Shown here piece after piece: positions 26,827 through 35,936 of a stretch of DNA of 64,000 nt. This DNA is from Coprococcus_C hominis (GTDB lineage Bacteria; Bacillota; Clostridia; Lachnospirales; Lachnospiraceae). Numbering within the stretch: the stretch's first letter is position 1; every line of letters begins with the position of its first letter. The notes under the pieces were generated by a model that saw only the letters and a program-made list of their open reading frames with translations, was not told where the DNA came from and did no database searches. The translations under genes were made by a program, and so were the position numbers. The stretch is from assembly GCF_020687505.1 (NCBI RefSeq), contig NZ_JAJEQT010000005.1; one strand, written 5' to 3'.

Positions 26827-27063
26827 GGCATATGGCAAGGGATTCATTTGTGTAGTATATGATATGTTCGCATCTTAGAAGTAATTGGTGTTCTGTTCAC
26901 ATCAGCAATGCCTGAACACGATGTTCAGGCAAGCTGTCACTGAGCCACGGATGGCGAATTGACAGCGGTTGCGTCAATATGGAATCTCTGATATCAGAAC
27001 ACCTTATTACTTCTTAGGTGCGATACATTATATACGATACAAATCAATCCCTTGTTATATGCC
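26827..27063 (+). repeat. Structured inverted-repeat element, copy 3
   Basis: 237 bp with 69-bp complementary arms. Plus-strand core: CAGCAATG (26903-26910), P2 (26910-26918/26922-26930, loop CGA), P3 (26933-26939/26960-26966, seven perfect pairs), GGTTGCG (26967-26973). It ends 45 bp before argH. The 566-bp gap 26543-27108 otherwise holds the inverted repeat at 26561 and the palindrome at 26805. Confidence 0.85.
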
Positions 27064-27108
27064 TTAGCACAACGCAAATTATTTACAGAAGATAAAGTGA
27101 GGTAGATT

Positions 27109-28488
27109 ATGGCACAGTTATGGGGCGGTCGTTTCACAAAGGAGACAGACCAGTTAGTATATAATTTTAATGCATCGATCAGTTTCGATCAGAAGTTCTA
27201 CAAGCAGGACATCCGCGGCAGCATCGCACATGTAACAATGCTTGCAGCAAGCGGTATCCTGACAGATGCAGAACGCGACCAGATTATCGATGGCTTAAAC
27301 GGCATCCTTGCCGATGTAGAAAATGGAACTCTGGAGATTTCTTCAAAATATGAAGATATTCACAGCTTCGTCGAAGCGAACCTGATTGACCGGATTGGTG
27401 ATGTCGGTAAGAAGCTTCACACCGGACGTTCAAGAAACGATCAGGTAGCTCTCGACATGCGTCTGTATGTACGCGATGAAATTCTCGAAGTTAAGAAGCT
27501 GCTCGTATCGCTGATGAAAGAGCTGCATATCCTGATGAAGGAAAATGTAGATACCTATATGCCGGGCTTTACACATCTGCAGAAAGCACAGCCTGTCACA
27601 TTTGCACACCATGTCGGTGCATATATGGAGATGTTCAAACGTGATTACAGCCGTATGAACGATATCTATACACGTATGAACTATTGTCCGCTTGGTGCAG
27701 GTGCACTGGCCGGAACGACATATCCGCTGGATCGTAACCTGACTGCCAGTCTTCTGGATTTTGCCGGTCCAACCTTAAACAGTATGGACTCCGTATCCGA
27801 TCGTGACTACGTGATAGAGATGCTTTCCGCATTCTCTACGATCATGATGCATCTGTCCCGTTTCTCTGAGGAGATCATCATCTGGAATTCCAACGAATAC
27901 CAGTTTGTAGAATTAGATGATGCATACAGCACCGGAAGTTCGATCATGCCACAGAAGAAGAATCCGGATATCGCCGAGCTTGTCCGCGGTAAGACCGGGC
28001 GTGTATACGGCGCACTGATGTCCATTCTCACAACGATGAAGGGCATCCCACTTGCATATAATAAGGATATGCAGGAGGACAAGGAGCTTACCTTCGATGC
28101 AATCGACACGGTCAAAGGATGTATCGCTTTGTTCACAGGTATGATCTCTACAATGAAGTTAAACAAGCCTGTCATGGAGAAAAGTGCCATGAACGGATTT
28201 ACAAATGCTACCGATGCGGCTGATTATCTGGTTAATCACGGTGTTCCGTTCCGTGATGCACATGGTATCGTTGGTCAGCTTGTACTCTACTGCATCGAGC
28301 ATGATAAATCCCTGCTTGATATGTCCATCGGCGAGTATAAGGCAATCAGCCCGGTATTCGAGGACGACATCTACGATGCAATCAGCCTGAAGACTTGCGT
28401 CAGCAAGCGAAATACGATTGGTGCACCGGGTGAGGAAGCAATGAAGCAGGTGCTCGCCATCAACGAGGAATATCTGAAAAATTTATAA
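27109..28488 (+). CDS. argH: Argininosuccinate lyase
   Basis: A 459-residue fumarase/aspartase superfamily enzyme splitting argininosuccinate into arginine and fumarate. Motifs: WGGRFTKETD at the N-terminus, HTGRSRNDQVALD, TFMPGFTHLQKAQP-like MPGFTHLQKAQP, and the signature GSSIMPQKKNPD with the catalytic serine loop. No other arginine gene is adjacent. GAGG lies before ATG 27109. A copy of the structured repeat would lie in its leader if the promoter is beyond it. Confidence 0.97.
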   Translation: MAQLWGGRFTKETDQLVYNFNASISFDQKFYKQDIRGSIAHVTMLAASGILTDAERDQIIDGLNGILADVENGTLEISSKYEDIHSFVEANLIDRIGDVGKKLHTGRSRNDQVALDMRLYVRDEILEVKKLLVSLMKELHILMKENVDTYMPGFTHLQKAQPVTFAHHVGAYMEMFKRDYSRMNDIYTRMNYCPLGAGALAGTTYPLDRNLTASLLDFAGPTLNSMDSVSDRDYVIEMLSAFSTIMMHLSRFSEEIIIWNSNEYQFVELDDAYSTGSSIMPQKKNPDIAELVRGKTGRVYGALMSILTTMKGIPLAYNKDMQEDKELTFDAIDTVKGCIALFTGMISTMKLNKPVMEKSAMNGFTNATDAADYLVNHGVPFRDAHGIVGQLVLYCIEHDKSLLDMSIGEYKAISPVFEDDIYDAISLKTCVSKRNTIGAPGEEAMKQVLAINEEYLKNL

Positions 28489-28523
28489 TAATATAGTTAT
28501 ATTTTTTGAAGGGAGTTAACCTT

Positions 28524-28718
28524 ATGAATAAGACAACAAAAGCGAAATACGACCTTGCAACGCGCATGTTGAAGGTGGATATTTCCATAGATGAAGTAGC
28601 TCTTATGTCCGGACTCACAATTGATGAGATTGAGAAGTTAAAGGCCGGCATTGAGCCGGAAGAGATCATTGATGAGGCAGCTTTCGCGGAGAAAGCTCTG
28701 AAGGGAAAAGACAAGTAA
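28524..28718 (+). CDS. Small helical protein, Rpn-tail-like
   Basis: A 64-residue protein started at ATG 28524 after GGGAG. Its core, residues 10-40, ATRMLKVDISIDEVALMSGLTIDEIEKL, has the helix-turn-helix-like pattern found at the C-terminus of Rpn/PD-(D/E)XK transposase-like proteins, but no nuclease domain is present. It follows argH by 35 bp on the same strand and may be co-transcribed. Function unknown; it could be a remnant or a stand-alone small regulator. Confidence 0.6.
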   Translation: MNKTTKAKYDLATRMLKVDISIDEVALMSGLTIDEIEKLKAGIEPEEIIDEAAFAEKALKGKDK

Positions 28719-28771
28719 TACGCAAGTCAAACAGAATCCGATAGATGTTTCTCTGTTTCACAATCATCATA

Positions 28772-28813
28772 AAAAAGAAAGCGATTCGATGAAAATCAAA
28801 TCGCTTTCTTTTT
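28772..28813. terminator. Bidirectional terminator between argH operon and glgA
   Basis: A 14-bp stem AAAAAGAAAGCGATT (from 28772) pairing with AATCGCTTTCTTTTT (to 28813). A-tract and T-tract flank it on both strands, fitting two convergent genes. Confidence 0.85.
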
Positions 28814-28825
28814 ATATGATACTTC

Positions 28826-30265
28826 TTATACTTGTTCGTACAGTCTCTGATAGATCTCTGCGGAATTAGACCAGCTGTAGTTCTGCTGCATCGCACATTC
28901 CTGCATACATTCCCAGGCATTCTTCTTGTCGAAGTATACCTGCTTTGAGTAGTTGATCGTATTCAGTAACTCATGTGCGTTATAGTTTGCGAATGAGAAT
29001 CCGGTTCCGCTTCCCTCGAATTCATTGTATGGAATAACCGTATCCTTCAGTCCGCCCGTCTCTCTTACGATAGGCAGTGTACCATAACGAAGTGCCATCA
29101 GCTGTGTCAGTCCACATGGCTCGAAGCGGGATGGAACCAGCATTGCATCACACGCTGCATACATCTTGTGTGACAATTCGTCCGAATAATAAATATTCGC
29201 AGATACCTTTGCCGGATGAATGCCCTGATAGTACCGGAACATATCTTCATATTTCCGGTTACCGGTACCAAGCACAACAAACTGTGTACCATCGGTACAG
29301 ATATCGTTCATGACACGGTCAACGAGATCTAAGCCCTTCTGATCTGTCAGTCTGGAGATAATACCGATCATATAAGCATTCTTATCTTCCGGAAGTCCAA
29401 GTTCCTTCTGCAGTGCAAGCTTGTTTGCCACTTTGTTCTTGCGGAAATTCTTCAATGTGTAATTCTTATAGATCTTCTTATCTGTAGCCGGATCGTAATC
29501 CTTGTAATCGATACCATTTACAATGCCCCACAGGCTCTGGTTTCTCGCGCGGAGCAAACCGTCTAATCCTTCACCATAATAAGGCGTCTGAATCTCCTGT
29601 GCATACGTATTCGATACCGTTGTAATCTTATCTGCATAAACAAGTCCACCCTTGAGCATACTTGCATCCTTGTCAATCTCCAGCTTATCCGGTGTAAACA
29701 AATAATCTGGCAGTCCGGAATACTCCTGTACGGTCTTGATATCCCATCTTCCCTGGAACTGCAGGTTGTGGATCGTCATGATTGACTTCATACCACTGTA
29801 AAATGGATTGTCTGCAAACAATGTCTTCAAGTATACCGGAACCAGTCCTGCCTGCCAGTCATGGCAGTGTACGATATCCGGCTGGAATCCGATACTTGGC
29901 AGGATGGAAAGTGCTGCCTTGCTAAAATAGCAGAACTTCTCGATATCCCATTTCATATCGTCACTGTATATATTGAAACCATTGAAATAATACTCATTGT
30001 CAATAAAGTATACCGGAACCCCTTCATATTCCAGATACATAACCCCGACATACTGCTGCTTCCAGCCAATATCCATATGGAAATGCGTCAGATAACGCAT
30101 CTTCTCCTTGAATTTTGCCGGCAGACACATATAATTCGGAATGATGACACGCACGTCATACTCCTTTTTATCAAAGATTCTCGGCAATGTACCAACAACG
30201 TCTGCAAGTCCGCCAGTCTTGATAAACGGTACGCATTCCGATGCAATATAAGCCACTTTCTTCAT
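28826..30265 (-). CDS. glgA: Glycogen synthase
   Basis: A 479-residue GT5 ADP-glucose starch/glycogen synthase. The N-terminal KTGGLADVVGTLP motif binds ADP-glucose, HDWQAGLVP and TIHNLQFQGRW follow, and the C-terminal lobe has SRFEPCGLTQLMALRYG with the catalytic Glu. It extends alpha-1,4-glucan chains in the cytosol. It stands alone here, with its own promoter and no other glg genes adjacent. Confidence 0.96.
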   Translation of the reverse strand: MKKVAYIASECVPFIKTGGLADVVGTLPRIFDKKEYDVRVIIPNYMCLPAKFKEKMRYLTHFHMDIGWKQQYVGVMYLEYEGVPVYFIDNEYYFNGFNIYSDDMKWDIEKFCYFSKAALSILPSIGFQPDIVHCHDWQAGLVPVYLKTLFADNPFYSGMKSIMTIHNLQFQGRWDIKTVQEYSGLPDYLFTPDKLEIDKDASMLKGGLVYADKITTVSNTYAQEIQTPYYGEGLDGLLRARNQSLWGIVNGIDYKDYDPATDKKIYKNYTLKNFRKNKVANKLALQKELGLPEDKNAYMIGIISRLTDQKGLDLVDRVMNDICTDGTQFVVLGTGNRKYEDMFRYYQGIHPAKVSANIYYSDELSHKMYAACDAMLVPSRFEPCGLTQLMALRYGTLPIVRETGGLKDTVIPYNEFEGSGTGFSFANYNAHELLNTINYSKQVYFDKKNAWECMQECAMQQNYSWSNSAEIYQRLYEQV

Positions 30266-30318
30266 GTTTTTTGTCCTCCCATATCCGACTCTAAAAGTCT
30301 CGTAACAAAGTTACTTTA

Positions 30319-30347
30319 ATTCTAGCATAAGCACTCCGATTATTCAA
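30319..30347 (-). promoter_or_regulatory. Sigma-A promoter of glgA
   Basis: Minus strand TTGAAT (30342-30347), 17 bp, TAGAAT (30319-30324), 54 bp before the glgA start. Confidence 0.65.
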
Positions 30348-30385
30348 TCCATTTTATGCCACATTCTGTCAAAACTCGTCCGATT

Positions 30386-31603
30386 CTACCGGCTGGATAA
30401 CCGGCGCATCTTCTGCAGCAATGCCCGGTCTACCTCCGCGTCTCCATATCGGATGTCCTCATAACAGCGCGTCAGCTCCGTCACATCCGCGAGCGACTGT
30501 TCATTTAATTCCGTCTCAATCTCCCGCCCGGTTTTCGACTGTTCCAGTGCAATATCGTAGCGATAGCGTTCAATGCAGTCCTTGTAGCATCGTCTTGCCC
30601 GCTGTCTGCGTGATAAAAACCGTCGTTTTTCATCTGCATGCGTCCGCTGTTCCTCTTTCTTCTTTTTTACTACAACCAGTTCCACCTGATCGGTCGAGAT
30701 ATTACGCCTTGCCATCAGGAACCGGACAAACCGGACCAGCACTTTATACGCGATAAACAGTCCCAGACAGATCAATCCGACATAGAGCACCGGCTCCAGT
30801 GTCTGTCCGACGGAACGAATACCCGACGGCACATCGCCATCATCAAACTGCTGGTGTTCACTTGTCTCTGCCTCTCCACCACGGAACCAGAAACTTATAT
30901 AGTGATAGAAAAGTCCGATCACCATCGCGATCACACGAACCACTGCCAGTATCGCCTGCCCGATCAGCGCGATCACTCTGCGGAAATCAAACACTTCGCC
31001 AAGCACGAGTCCAATCGTCAGACAGAGAATGATTGCACCGACCATGATCGTATTTACAGACAGTATCTGCCGGATCGGGATTCCCGATACATGGCTGGTC
31101 GCGTCCAGATAATTTTCCATTCCATCCGTGTACACCAGCGCCAGATACAGAAAAAGCAGAATCAATGCTGTCACATAAGCATAGATCCGAAGTCCCTGCA
31201 CACCGAGATGCCCACTCACAAGGTACACGATCAGGCACAGCAAAAAGGATGGCCACGGAAGTTCATCCATCTGCTTCCTTTTATTTTTCCATGTGCTTTT
31301 TACAGATGCCGAGAACAGATAACAAGGAATCAGGAAATAAAACCACTGAGTCTCCATCGATACCGGCAGCAAAAGCATCGGCAGCCGCAACGCCACATGC
31401 CCGACAAACAACCACAAATAATGCTGTGCCTTCTCCCTCAGAATATACGAATACACAAACATTGCACCCGTGATTGGAAGCAGAAAGTAATGTACATCCT
31501 GTTTCAAAAGCACAACTTCAAAAAAGGCAAAGCACAGACTGCAGCAAAGCCATTCATATAGAAGGTGCAAAAGCTTCGTGACCTGTAACAGTTTAGATTT
31601 CAT
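30386..31603 (-). CDS. Polytopic membrane protein of the MoxR-DUF58 operon
   Basis: A 405-residue protein with about eight membrane segments in its first ~290 residues and a basic cytosolic C-terminal domain of ~110 residues rich in Arg and Glu. The C-terminal helical YKDCIERYRYDIAL...ETELNEQSLADV pattern resembles the DUF4129 tails found with MoxR/DUF58 genes. Its start overlaps the DUF58 gene end by 11 bp. MoxR-linked operons of this kind are thought to assemble or stress-regulate envelope complexes; the exact role is unknown. Confidence 0.65.
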   Translation of the reverse strand: MKSKLLQVTKLLHLLYEWLCCSLCFAFFEVVLLKQDVHYFLLPITGAMFVYSYILREKAQHYLWLFVGHVALRLPMLLLPVSMETQWFYFLIPCYLFSASVKSTWKNKRKQMDELPWPSFLLCLIVYLVSGHLGVQGLRIYAYVTALILLFLYLALVYTDGMENYLDATSHVSGIPIRQILSVNTIMVGAIILCLTIGLVLGEVFDFRRVIALIGQAILAVVRVIAMVIGLFYHYISFWFRGGEAETSEHQQFDDGDVPSGIRSVGQTLEPVLYVGLICLGLFIAYKVLVRFVRFLMARRNISTDQVELVVVKKKKEEQRTHADEKRRFLSRRQRARRCYKDCIERYRYDIALEQSKTGREIETELNEQSLADVTELTRCYEDIRYGDAEVDRALLQKMRRLSSR

Positions 31604-32723
31604 TCCACTTCACCTCCACGCCCTGCATATAGCCACGCCATCCAGTCTTATCCTGAATGTCATAATACGGAACTACCATGTGCAGCTCCGGGTGCTTTTT
31701 ATGCATATAATCAAGCTTCAAAAGCAGATCTTCTTTGTAATAAGGAGAAATAATCACATACGTTATCGGCTCTTCCATCTGCTGTATCTCGGTATCTACC
31801 ATCTGCATAAATGCATCGATTCCTGCATTTTCTTTGATGCGTGCCAGATATTTGTCGATCGTTTCACCATGCTCCATCGACATGCCGACTTCCACCCGCT
31901 CACACGCACCAGTCATGCAGTCAATCCCATTTGATACAAGTTCCACCGATACCTTATGTTGCAGAAAATACTCAGCGATCGTTCCCGCCATACGGATACT
32001 CATCTCCTGCAGATATTCCGTCTTTACCATGATATTCGTCTCCAGATTGAGCAGAATCCGCACGCGCTGTTCCGAAGTATAACCATACATATTTACCATG
32101 AGTTTTGACGCTTTCGCAGTTGCCTTCCAGTTGATCTTCCCGTAAGTATCTCCATAGGTGTATTCCCGGATTCCACGAAACGTATACGGATCCTCCATCT
32201 GATTTCGTCTCGTCTCCAACTCACCGAGCAAATGGGAACAGAACATCGAAAGCTCCGGGGATGCGACCCGCTTCGGCAGCACATACAGCCATGCGTCGGA
32301 TTTCCGGCTATATGCGAAATTCGTTGTCATAAAGAAATCCCGCGCCGTCATATTCAGACTCGGTATGCCATACAGTCCCCGCTTTCCAGTCTGAAACGGC
32401 AGCCGCCGCGTGATCTTCCGGTAGCCAAGCACAGAGAACACATCGTTTCGATAATAGCTGTCGGTCACGACTGTATTTTCTGTATCTGCAAACCGAAACG
32501 AATGATCGGTCGAGAATTTGACATGAAAGACAGGCAAAGGCAAAAACTTTCCATTGTAGATAACCTCTGTCAGGGCACTTGCATCCCCTTCCCTCACGCA
32601 TGTATCCTCAAATGAAATTGTCACATCGAGATTCCGGTTCCACCATTTCGCGTACAGACGTTTCTGTACAATATAAACCAGACTCGCAATCACAAGTGCA
32701 ACAATCAGATTCACTGCTTCCAA
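31593..32723 (-). CDS. DUF58 (vWA-like) domain protein
   Basis: A 376-residue protein with an N-terminal hydrophobic segment and the DUF58 core: DPYTFRGIREYTYGDTYGKINWKATAK (about residues 196-222), then a degenerate von Willebrand A fold (LNLETNIMV). Such proteins pair with MoxR AAA+ ATPases. It overlaps the moxR gene by 13 bp and the following membrane-protein gene by 11 bp, so the three are translationally coupled. Confidence 0.88.
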   Translation of the reverse strand: MEAVNLIVALVIASLVYIVQKRLYAKWWNRNLDVTISFEDTCVREGDASALTEVIYNGKFLPLPVFHVKFSTDHSFRFADTENTVVTDSYYRNDVFSVLGYRKITRRLPFQTGKRGLYGIPSLNMTARDFFMTTNFAYSRKSDAWLYVLPKRVASPELSMFCSHLLGELETRRNQMEDPYTFRGIREYTYGDTYGKINWKATAKASKLMVNMYGYTSEQRVRILLNLETNIMVKTEYLQEMSIRMAGTIAEYFLQHKVSVELVSNGIDCMTGACERVEVGMSMEHGETIDKYLARIKENAGIDAFMQMVDTEIQQMEEPITYVIISPYYKEDLLLKLDYMHKKHPELHMVVPYYDIQDKTGWRGYMQGVEVKWNEI

Positions 32724-33655
32724 TCCTCCACTGGCACTTCAACCGTTGCTACGATCTCCTTCATCCGTTCGTTGTTATCCTTTGTACTTCCATACGTCAG
32801 AAGCCGATGTGCCAGCACGCATGGAGCAAGCAGCTTCACATCATCTGGTATCATATATGTTCTTCCCTGCATTGCCGCATAGCATTGTGATGCACGCACA
32901 AGCGCTAACATCGCACGTGTACTGACCTCTGTCATGATGCCCTGATTTTTTCCGGTTTCCTCCACAATCTGGACGATGTACTCCCGGATACACGGATGTA
33001 CAGTTACCGTTCTTGCAGCTTCTCGCATCTGTGCAATCTGCTCCGCCGTGCAGACCGGTTTCAGAGAAAGAAGCGGATGTTCCCCCATAAAAGTCTCCAT
33101 CACGTGCAGCTTCGCCTGCGTATCCAGCTGTCCCATTGAAAGCTTCATCATGAAACGATCCACTTGTGCTTCCGGAAGTGGATAGGTTCCGGTTGTCTCG
33201 ATCGGGTTCTCCGTTGCAACTACCAAAAAAGGCTCCGCAAGCGGCAATGTTTCTCCATCGATCGTCACCTGCTTTTCCTCCATCGCTTCGAGCAAACTTG
33301 CCTGTGTACGTGGTGTCGCCCGGTTGATCTCATCGGCAAGCAGAACATTTGTAAATACCGGTCCCTTTACCAGATGAAACTCCCCATCCTTCTGACTGTA
33401 CACATTCAATCCCGTAATATCGCTCGGCATCAGATCCGGCGTAAACTGCACACGTTTCTGCTCCACATCCAGCAGTCGTGCAAATGTCTTGGCAAGCGTC
33501 GTCTTTCCACTTCCCGGGCGATCCTCCAACAGCACATGTCCGCCTGCAAGCAGCGCGACTAACAGCTTCTCAACAACCGCTTCTCCGGCAATCACAACTT
33601 TCGATGCTTCTGCGATCACATTCTGTGTTATTTTCTGCACCTCTGTAACTTCCAT
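32711..33655 (-). CDS. MoxR-family AAA+ ATPase
   Basis: A 314-residue ATPase with Walker A EDRPGSGKTTLAKT, Walker B LLADEINRATPRTQASLLEAMEE, sensor 1 VVATENPIETTGTYPLPEAQVDRF and sensor 2 EVSTRAML. MoxR proteins act as chaperone-like remodelers for vWA-domain partners, here the DUF58 protein next door. First gene of a three-gene operon with its own promoter. Confidence 0.93.
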   Translation of the reverse strand: MEVTEVQKITQNVIAEASKVVIAGEAVVEKLLVALLAGGHVLLEDRPGSGKTTLAKTFARLLDVEQKRVQFTPDLMPSDITGLNVYSQKDGEFHLVKGPVFTNVLLADEINRATPRTQASLLEAMEEKQVTIDGETLPLAEPFLVVATENPIETTGTYPLPEAQVDRFMMKLSMGQLDTQAKLHVMETFMGEHPLLSLKPVCTAEQIAQMREAARTVTVHPCIREYIVQIVEETGKNQGIMTEVSTRAMLALVRASQCYAAMQGRTYMIPDDVKLLAPCVLAHRLLTYGSTKDNNERMKEIVATVEVPVEDWKQ

Positions 33656-33716
33656 AATTCCTCCTGTTTTCTATGTATTTCTAACTTATTTCTGCGTATA
33701 TTCCATATATAGATTT

Positions 33717-33745
33717 ATTCTAGCATAATCTTTGAAAAATTACAA
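33717..33745 (-). promoter_or_regulatory. Sigma-A promoter of the moxR operon
   Basis: Minus strand TTGTAA (33740-33745), 17 bp, TAGAAT (33717-33722), about 60 bp before moxR. The rest of the 33656-34024 gap holds three TTTCCCTT boxes (33844, 33856, 33876) and the left attachment repeat. Confidence 0.65.
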
Positions 33746-33893
33746 TTTTGATACCTACAATTCTTTAACACCTAACTGGTATTATAAAGTGTTACGATAA
33801 AATCCGCAATGCCTTGATTTTACTACAGTTTTGGCAAGTGAGCTTTCCCTTAGACTTTCCCTTATGTTATATCCTTTTCCCTTGTGTTACGAC

Positions 33894-33919
33894 ACCTCAT
33901 AAGGGCAAAAACAAGGGAA
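33894..33919 (+). repeat. Left attachment repeat (attL)
   Basis: 26-bp direct repeat beginning ACCTCATAAGGGC and ending ACAAGGGAA, identical to the copy downstream of the integrase. TTTCCCTTGT (33876-33885) lies 8 bp before it and forms an inverted repeat with the ACAAGGGAA end. Confidence 0.88.
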
Positions 33920-34024
33920 GCAAAATCCGGTAACAGCTAATAACATTATATAAATCACATAATCGGCTGGAACTGGTCAAGATGCTTCTACAACTGAAAC
34001 AGATAAGAGAAAGGACTTTGCAAT

Positions 34025-34267
34025 ATGAATATCGTTCATGCAGAATATAATAAATATCACAACATCATAGACATCAATTATTACAATGGCTACATACTTC
34101 GGATTGACTGTGGCAAGGCAGAAGATGGATTGATTACTACTCCTAACTCTCAACGAATGTTGGATGCACTGGCGATTGACAATCCACTAGAATATGCCCG
34201 TTTGTATCTTGATTCAGAAATGCAAGATTGGGTGAATGCGATGAATATGGAATGGTATAGCACTTGA
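34025..34267 (+). CDS. DUF6061-like small protein
   Basis: An 80-residue acidic soluble protein with AAAGGA ahead of ATG 34025. The pattern NYYNGYILRIDCGKAED...LDALAIDNPLEYARLYLDSEMQDWVNAM resembles DUF6061, small proteins common on clostridial mobile elements (recognised from memory). No function known. First gene inside the left end of the element. Confidence 0.6.
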   Translation: MNIVHAEYNKYHNIIDINYYNGYILRIDCGKAEDGLITTPNSQRMLDALAIDNPLEYARLYLDSEMQDWVNAMNMEWYST

Positions 34268-34352
34268 TAAAAGAACATAAAAATGAGAAGAAATCTGTCA
34301 AAAGTATTTCTATAAAATACGATATTTCTTTAGCCCTTCCATAAATAATGAA

Positions 34353-34402
34353 ATAGAGCCGATAACTCACAATCGAAATAACGAGTGATTCATCGGCTCT
34401 AT
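34353..34402. terminator. Hairpin terminator, probably of the cargo operon
   Basis: An 11-bp outer stem (34353-34363 with 34392-34402) and a short inner stem, with T-rich flanks on both strands. It ends the DUF6061-like gene. It was probably also the terminator of the minus-strand cargo operon before IS256 inserted 49 bp away. Confidence 0.6.
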
Positions 34403-34450
34403 ATTTTATGGTTATGGATATCATGAGTATCGCTTTATATGCAATTGCTA

Positions 34451-35931
34451 GGGAGTATCCCAAAGTTTGTGTAAACCTCCAAACTGATGTAAGATAAAAT
34501 TACTCAGTTTGGAGGTTATTTTTATGGCAAGAAGAAAAGACAGCCCACAAAAAGCAGCAATGAGAGAAATGATGCGTAACTATCTGAAAAATAATGATAT
34601 CAGCATCAAAGATGGCACCGATGTTAACAGCATCATGCGTGACATGATGTCTGTCATTTTGGAAGGTGCTTTGGATGAAGAACTGGATGAAGAATTAGGA
34701 TATTCCAAGTATGACTATCGAAACAAAGAAACAGACAATAGTAGAAATGGACATTCCAGCAAAACCATGCACACCAGTTATGGAGATATGGATGTGGCAA
34801 TCCCAAGGGATCGTAATGGTGATTATGAACCTCAGCTGATTAAAAAATATCAGAATACCGTAACTCAGGACATGGAAGAAAAAATACTTTCCATGTATGC
34901 CAAGGGAATGACAACTGGAGACATTGAATCCCACATGCGTGAATTATACGATATTGATATTTCTGACAGCACAATCAGCCGGATCACAGACAAAATCCTG
35001 CCGATTGTAAAAGAATGGCAGGAACGCCCTTTGGAAGAAGTGTATGCTGTAGTATTTATGGATGCAATCCACTATCACGTCCGCAGTGAAGGACGTATTG
35101 TAAAACGTGCGGTTTACATTGCCCTTGGTATCGATATGAATGGGAAAAAAGATGTTCTTGGAATGTATGTTGGAGAAAACGAAAGTGCAAAGTTCTGGCT
35201 TTCTATCATGAATGGATTAAAAAACAGAGGCGTTGAGGATATCCTGATTGCATGCGTTGATGGTTTAAATGGATTTCCACAGGCAATCGAGGCTGTTTAT
35301 CCAAAAACAGAGATTCAGCAGTGTATCATCCATCAGATCCGTAATTCAACGAAGTTTGTTTCATACAAAGACATCAAAAAACTGATGGCTGATCTGAAGC
35401 TTGTATATGCAGCTCCGACGGAAGAAACCGCTTTAAATGAACTGGAACTGTTCAAGGATAAATGGGATTCCAAGTACCCGAAAATCTATAAATCTTGGAA
35501 TGATAACTGGGCAACCTTGTCCACTTATTTCAAATATCCAGAAGCAGTAAGACGCCTGATTTACACTACAAATGCCATTGAAGGATTCAACCGCCAGCTC
35601 CGGAAAGTGACTAAAAGCAAGACGGTATTTCCGTCGGATGACAGCCTTTTGAAAATGCTGTATCTGGCAACCATGGATATCACGAAAAAATGGACCGGAC
35701 ACAGGCAGGACTGGGGACAGATCCATTCCCAGCTTGAAATTTATTTTGAAGAACGTCTGGCAGGACGGAACCTATAAAACAGTCAATTTTAGGCAGGTTT
35801 TATTGACATGCCTAAAAACTACTGTATAATGCAGATATGGGCAGGATCCGAAAAATCGGCTCTGCCCATTTGTAACTATTCACAAATCTTATATCAGTTT
35901 TTAACGTTTACACAAAACTTGAAACGGTCTC
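34451..35931 (+). mobile_element. IS256-family insertion sequence, complete
   Basis: 1481 bp with imperfect 26-bp terminal inverted repeats (inner part GTGTAAAC at both ends) and a perfect 8-bp target duplication AATTGCTA (34443-34450 and 35932-35939). A strong hairpin just inside the left end (34475-34520) and a GGGCAG/CTGCCC hairpin near the right end (35837-35870) shield or terminate transcription. The intact repeats and duplication suggest a recent, probably active insertion. Confidence 0.92.
34524..35777 (+). CDS. IS256-family (Mutator-type) transposase
   Basis: A 417-residue DDE transposase. Start ATG 34524 follows GGAGG. The MULE/IS256 motifs are seen: FMDAIHYHV with the first Asp, ACVDGLNGFPQAIEAVYP with the second, CIIHQIRNS (the conserved C-x2-H), and TTNAIEGFNRQLRKVTKSKTVFPSD carrying the catalytic Glu. 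No frameshift or stop is present, so it should be functional. Confidence 0.95.
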   Translation: MARRKDSPQKAAMREMMRNYLKNNDISIKDGTDVNSIMRDMMSVILEGALDEELDEELGYSKYDYRNKETDNSRNGHSSKTMHTSYGDMDVAIPRDRNGDYEPQLIKKYQNTVTQDMEEKILSMYAKGMTTGDIESHMRELYDIDISDSTISRITDKILPIVKEWQERPLEEVYAVVFMDAIHYHVRSEGRIVKRAVYIALGIDMNGKKDVLGMYVGENESAKFWLSIMNGLKNRGVEDILIACVDGLNGFPQAIEAVYPKTEIQQCIIHQIRNSTKFVSYKDIKKLMADLKLVYAAPTEETALNELELFKDKWDSKYPKIYKSWNDNWATLSTYFKYPEAVRRLIYTTNAIEGFNRQLRKVTKSKTVFPSDDSLLKMLYLATMDITKKWTGHRQDWGQIHSQLEIYFEERLAGRNL

Positions 35932-35936
35932 AATTG

